Made by a program: the position numbers and the translations under genes. The notes below the pieces were generated by a model. That model did not search any database. It was not told the origin of the DNA and saw nothing but the letters and a program-made list of their open reading frames with translations. From DASULK01 sp036381835 (GTDB lineage Bacteria; Actinomycetota; Actinomycetes; Mycobacteriales; Micromonosporaceae): 15,137 bases of DNA. Numbering within the stretch: the first letter of the stretch is position 1; every line of letters starts with the position of its first letter. The DNA lies in NCBI GenBank assembly GCA_036381835.1, contig DASVCA010000085.1, forward strand, positions 1 to 15,137. The letters run 5' to 3'. Positions 14,321-15,137 of the stretch are shown piece after piece.

Positions 14321-15103
14321 ATGCCGCTGACGCCGGCAGACGTCCACAACGTCGCCTTTAAGAAGCCACCGATCGGCAAGCGGGGGTACGACGAGGATGA
14401 GGTCGACGCCTTCCTCGACGAGGTGGAGCGAGAGCTCGCTCGGCTCATCGAGGAGAACAACGAGCTGCGCGCTCAGGTAGAGCGCGGCGGCCGTGGGGGC
14501 GTTCCGGGCGGCCCGGGCGAGGCGCGGTTGGTGGCCGAGATCAACGAGCTCAAGGCCCAGCTCGAGCGACTGCAGCGAGACAAGGTCGCCGCCGAGCAGG
14601 CCGCCCGTGCGATGCAGGCGGAGTTGGAGCAACTGCGGACGCAGGGCGCGGGCAGCGGCGACGGCGAGCAGCAGGCGCTTCGGGTGCTGATGATGGCCCA
14701 GCGCACCGCGGACGATCACCTCGCCGATGCGCGCCGGGAGGCGGACAAACTGATGTCCGAGGCTCGTGCGCAGGCGGAGGAGATGACCCGCGAAGCGCGC
14801 GCCAAGGCCGACGCGCTCGAACGCGAAGCCCGGCAGCGTCACCAGGAGGCGATGGGCGGCCTGGAAGCCAAGCGCAGCGCGTTGCAGAAGCACATCGAGG
14901 AGCTCAAGCAGTTCGAGCGGGAGTACCGCACCCGGTTGAAGGCATACCTGGAGAGCCAACTGCGCGACCTGGACGGACGCGGCCAGGGTCTGGAAGCGGA
15001 GATGGGCCGTGCCGAGGGCAACCGCTCCGGTGGTGCCGCCGGGAATCTGGCCGGCGCGGGCACCGGCGGCTCGTTCGGCGGTCGTTCCGAGTCCGGCCGC
15101 TGA
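14321..15103 (+). CDS. divIVA: DivIVA / Wag31 polar growth coiled-coil protein
   Basis: A cytoplasmic scaffold that gathers at negatively curved poles and directs tip growth and wall synthesis in actinobacteria. It is 260 residues from ATG 14321, with AGGAG 5 bases upstream. The N-terminal membrane-binding domain is canonical (MPLTPADVHNVAFKKPPIGK, with GYDEDEVDAFLDEVE following). A first coiled coil runs to about residue 55, then a glycine-rich break (RGGRGGVPGGPGE, 55-67). Next come a coiled coil (about 68-107), a second Gly/Ser break (108-116) and a long coiled coil (about 117-232). A Gly/Ser-rich tail (233-260) ends the protein. The first linker contains no Thr or Ser, so a phosphosite like the one described in mycobacterial Wag31 is not obvious there. 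Confidence 0.96.
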   Translation: MPLTPADVHNVAFKKPPIGKRGYDEDEVDAFLDEVERELARLIEENNELRAQVERGGRGGVPGGPGEARLVAEINELKAQLERLQRDKVAAEQAARAMQAELEQLRTQGAGSGDGEQQALRVLMMAQRTADDHLADARREADKLMSEARAQAEEMTREARAKADALEREARQRHQEAMGGLEAKRSALQKHIEELKQFEREYRTRLKAYLESQLRDLDGRGQGLEAEMGRAEGNRSGGAAGNLAGAGTGGSFGGRSESGR

Positions 15104-15137
15104 GAGCACCGACGGTCGACGGCGGCGAAAGGCGAGG
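15104..15137 (+). other. Window end after divIVA; possible ribosome binding site of a next gene
   Basis: Only 34 bases follow the divIVA stop. They hold no terminator. The purine-rich GAAAGGCGAGG at the very end could precede another plus-strand gene just outside the window. Confidence 0.25.

Overview
The window is a high-GC, all-plus-strand stretch of an actinobacterial division and cell wall (dcw) cluster. In order it holds ftsI (5' end cut off), murE, murF, mraY, ftsW, murG, murC, ftsQ, ftsZ, yggS, sepF, yggT and divIVA (wag31). The gene order, a divIVA with the actinobacterial N-terminus, a sepF/yggT pair and near-canonical actinobacterial FtsZ and MraY sequences place it in Actinomycetota. 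The MurE N-terminus, the MurC tail and the absence of Streptomyces-like TTA avoidance make me favour a Micromonosporaceae-like lineage, but that is inference from memory and not a search result.

Layout. Bases 1-1761: division transpeptidase FtsI. Bases 1762-1964: a spacer with a possible 40-codon small ORF behind a perfect Shine-Dalgarno, and a probable promoter giving leaderless murE. Bases 1965-6021: murE, murF and mraY, joined by 1- and 4-base overlaps. Bases 6022-6116: a 95-base gap where murD normally sits. Bases 6117-10951: ftsW, murG, murC and ftsQ, tightly coupled. Bases 10952-11182: the ftsZ promoter region, with dyad symmetry around the likely -10. Bases 11183-13061: ftsZ and yggS only 7 bases apart, where many actinobacteria have pgeF (ylmD). 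Bases 13062-13245: sepF leader with a strong palindrome. Bases 13246-15103: sepF, yggT and divIVA.

How the genes work together. MurC, MurE and MurF are cytoplasmic ligases that build the UDP-muramoyl pentapeptide, leaving the D-Glu step (MurD) unaccounted for here. MraY and MurG make lipid I and lipid II. FtsW polymerises glycan and FtsI crosslinks it at the septum. FtsQ links them to the ring, FtsZ forms the ring, and SepF anchors FtsZ to the membrane. DivIVA marks poles and drives tip growth.

Most notable. Both murD and pgeF, which act on the UDP-muramoyl-monopeptide, are absent from their usual positions. The MurC that makes this intermediate has substitutions in two motifs that normally carry conserved histidines. 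This could reflect a different first residue (glycine is reported in Micromonosporaceae walls) and/or a different glutamate-adding route encoded elsewhere. No complete unrecognised system, mobile element, CRISPR array or RNA gene was seen.
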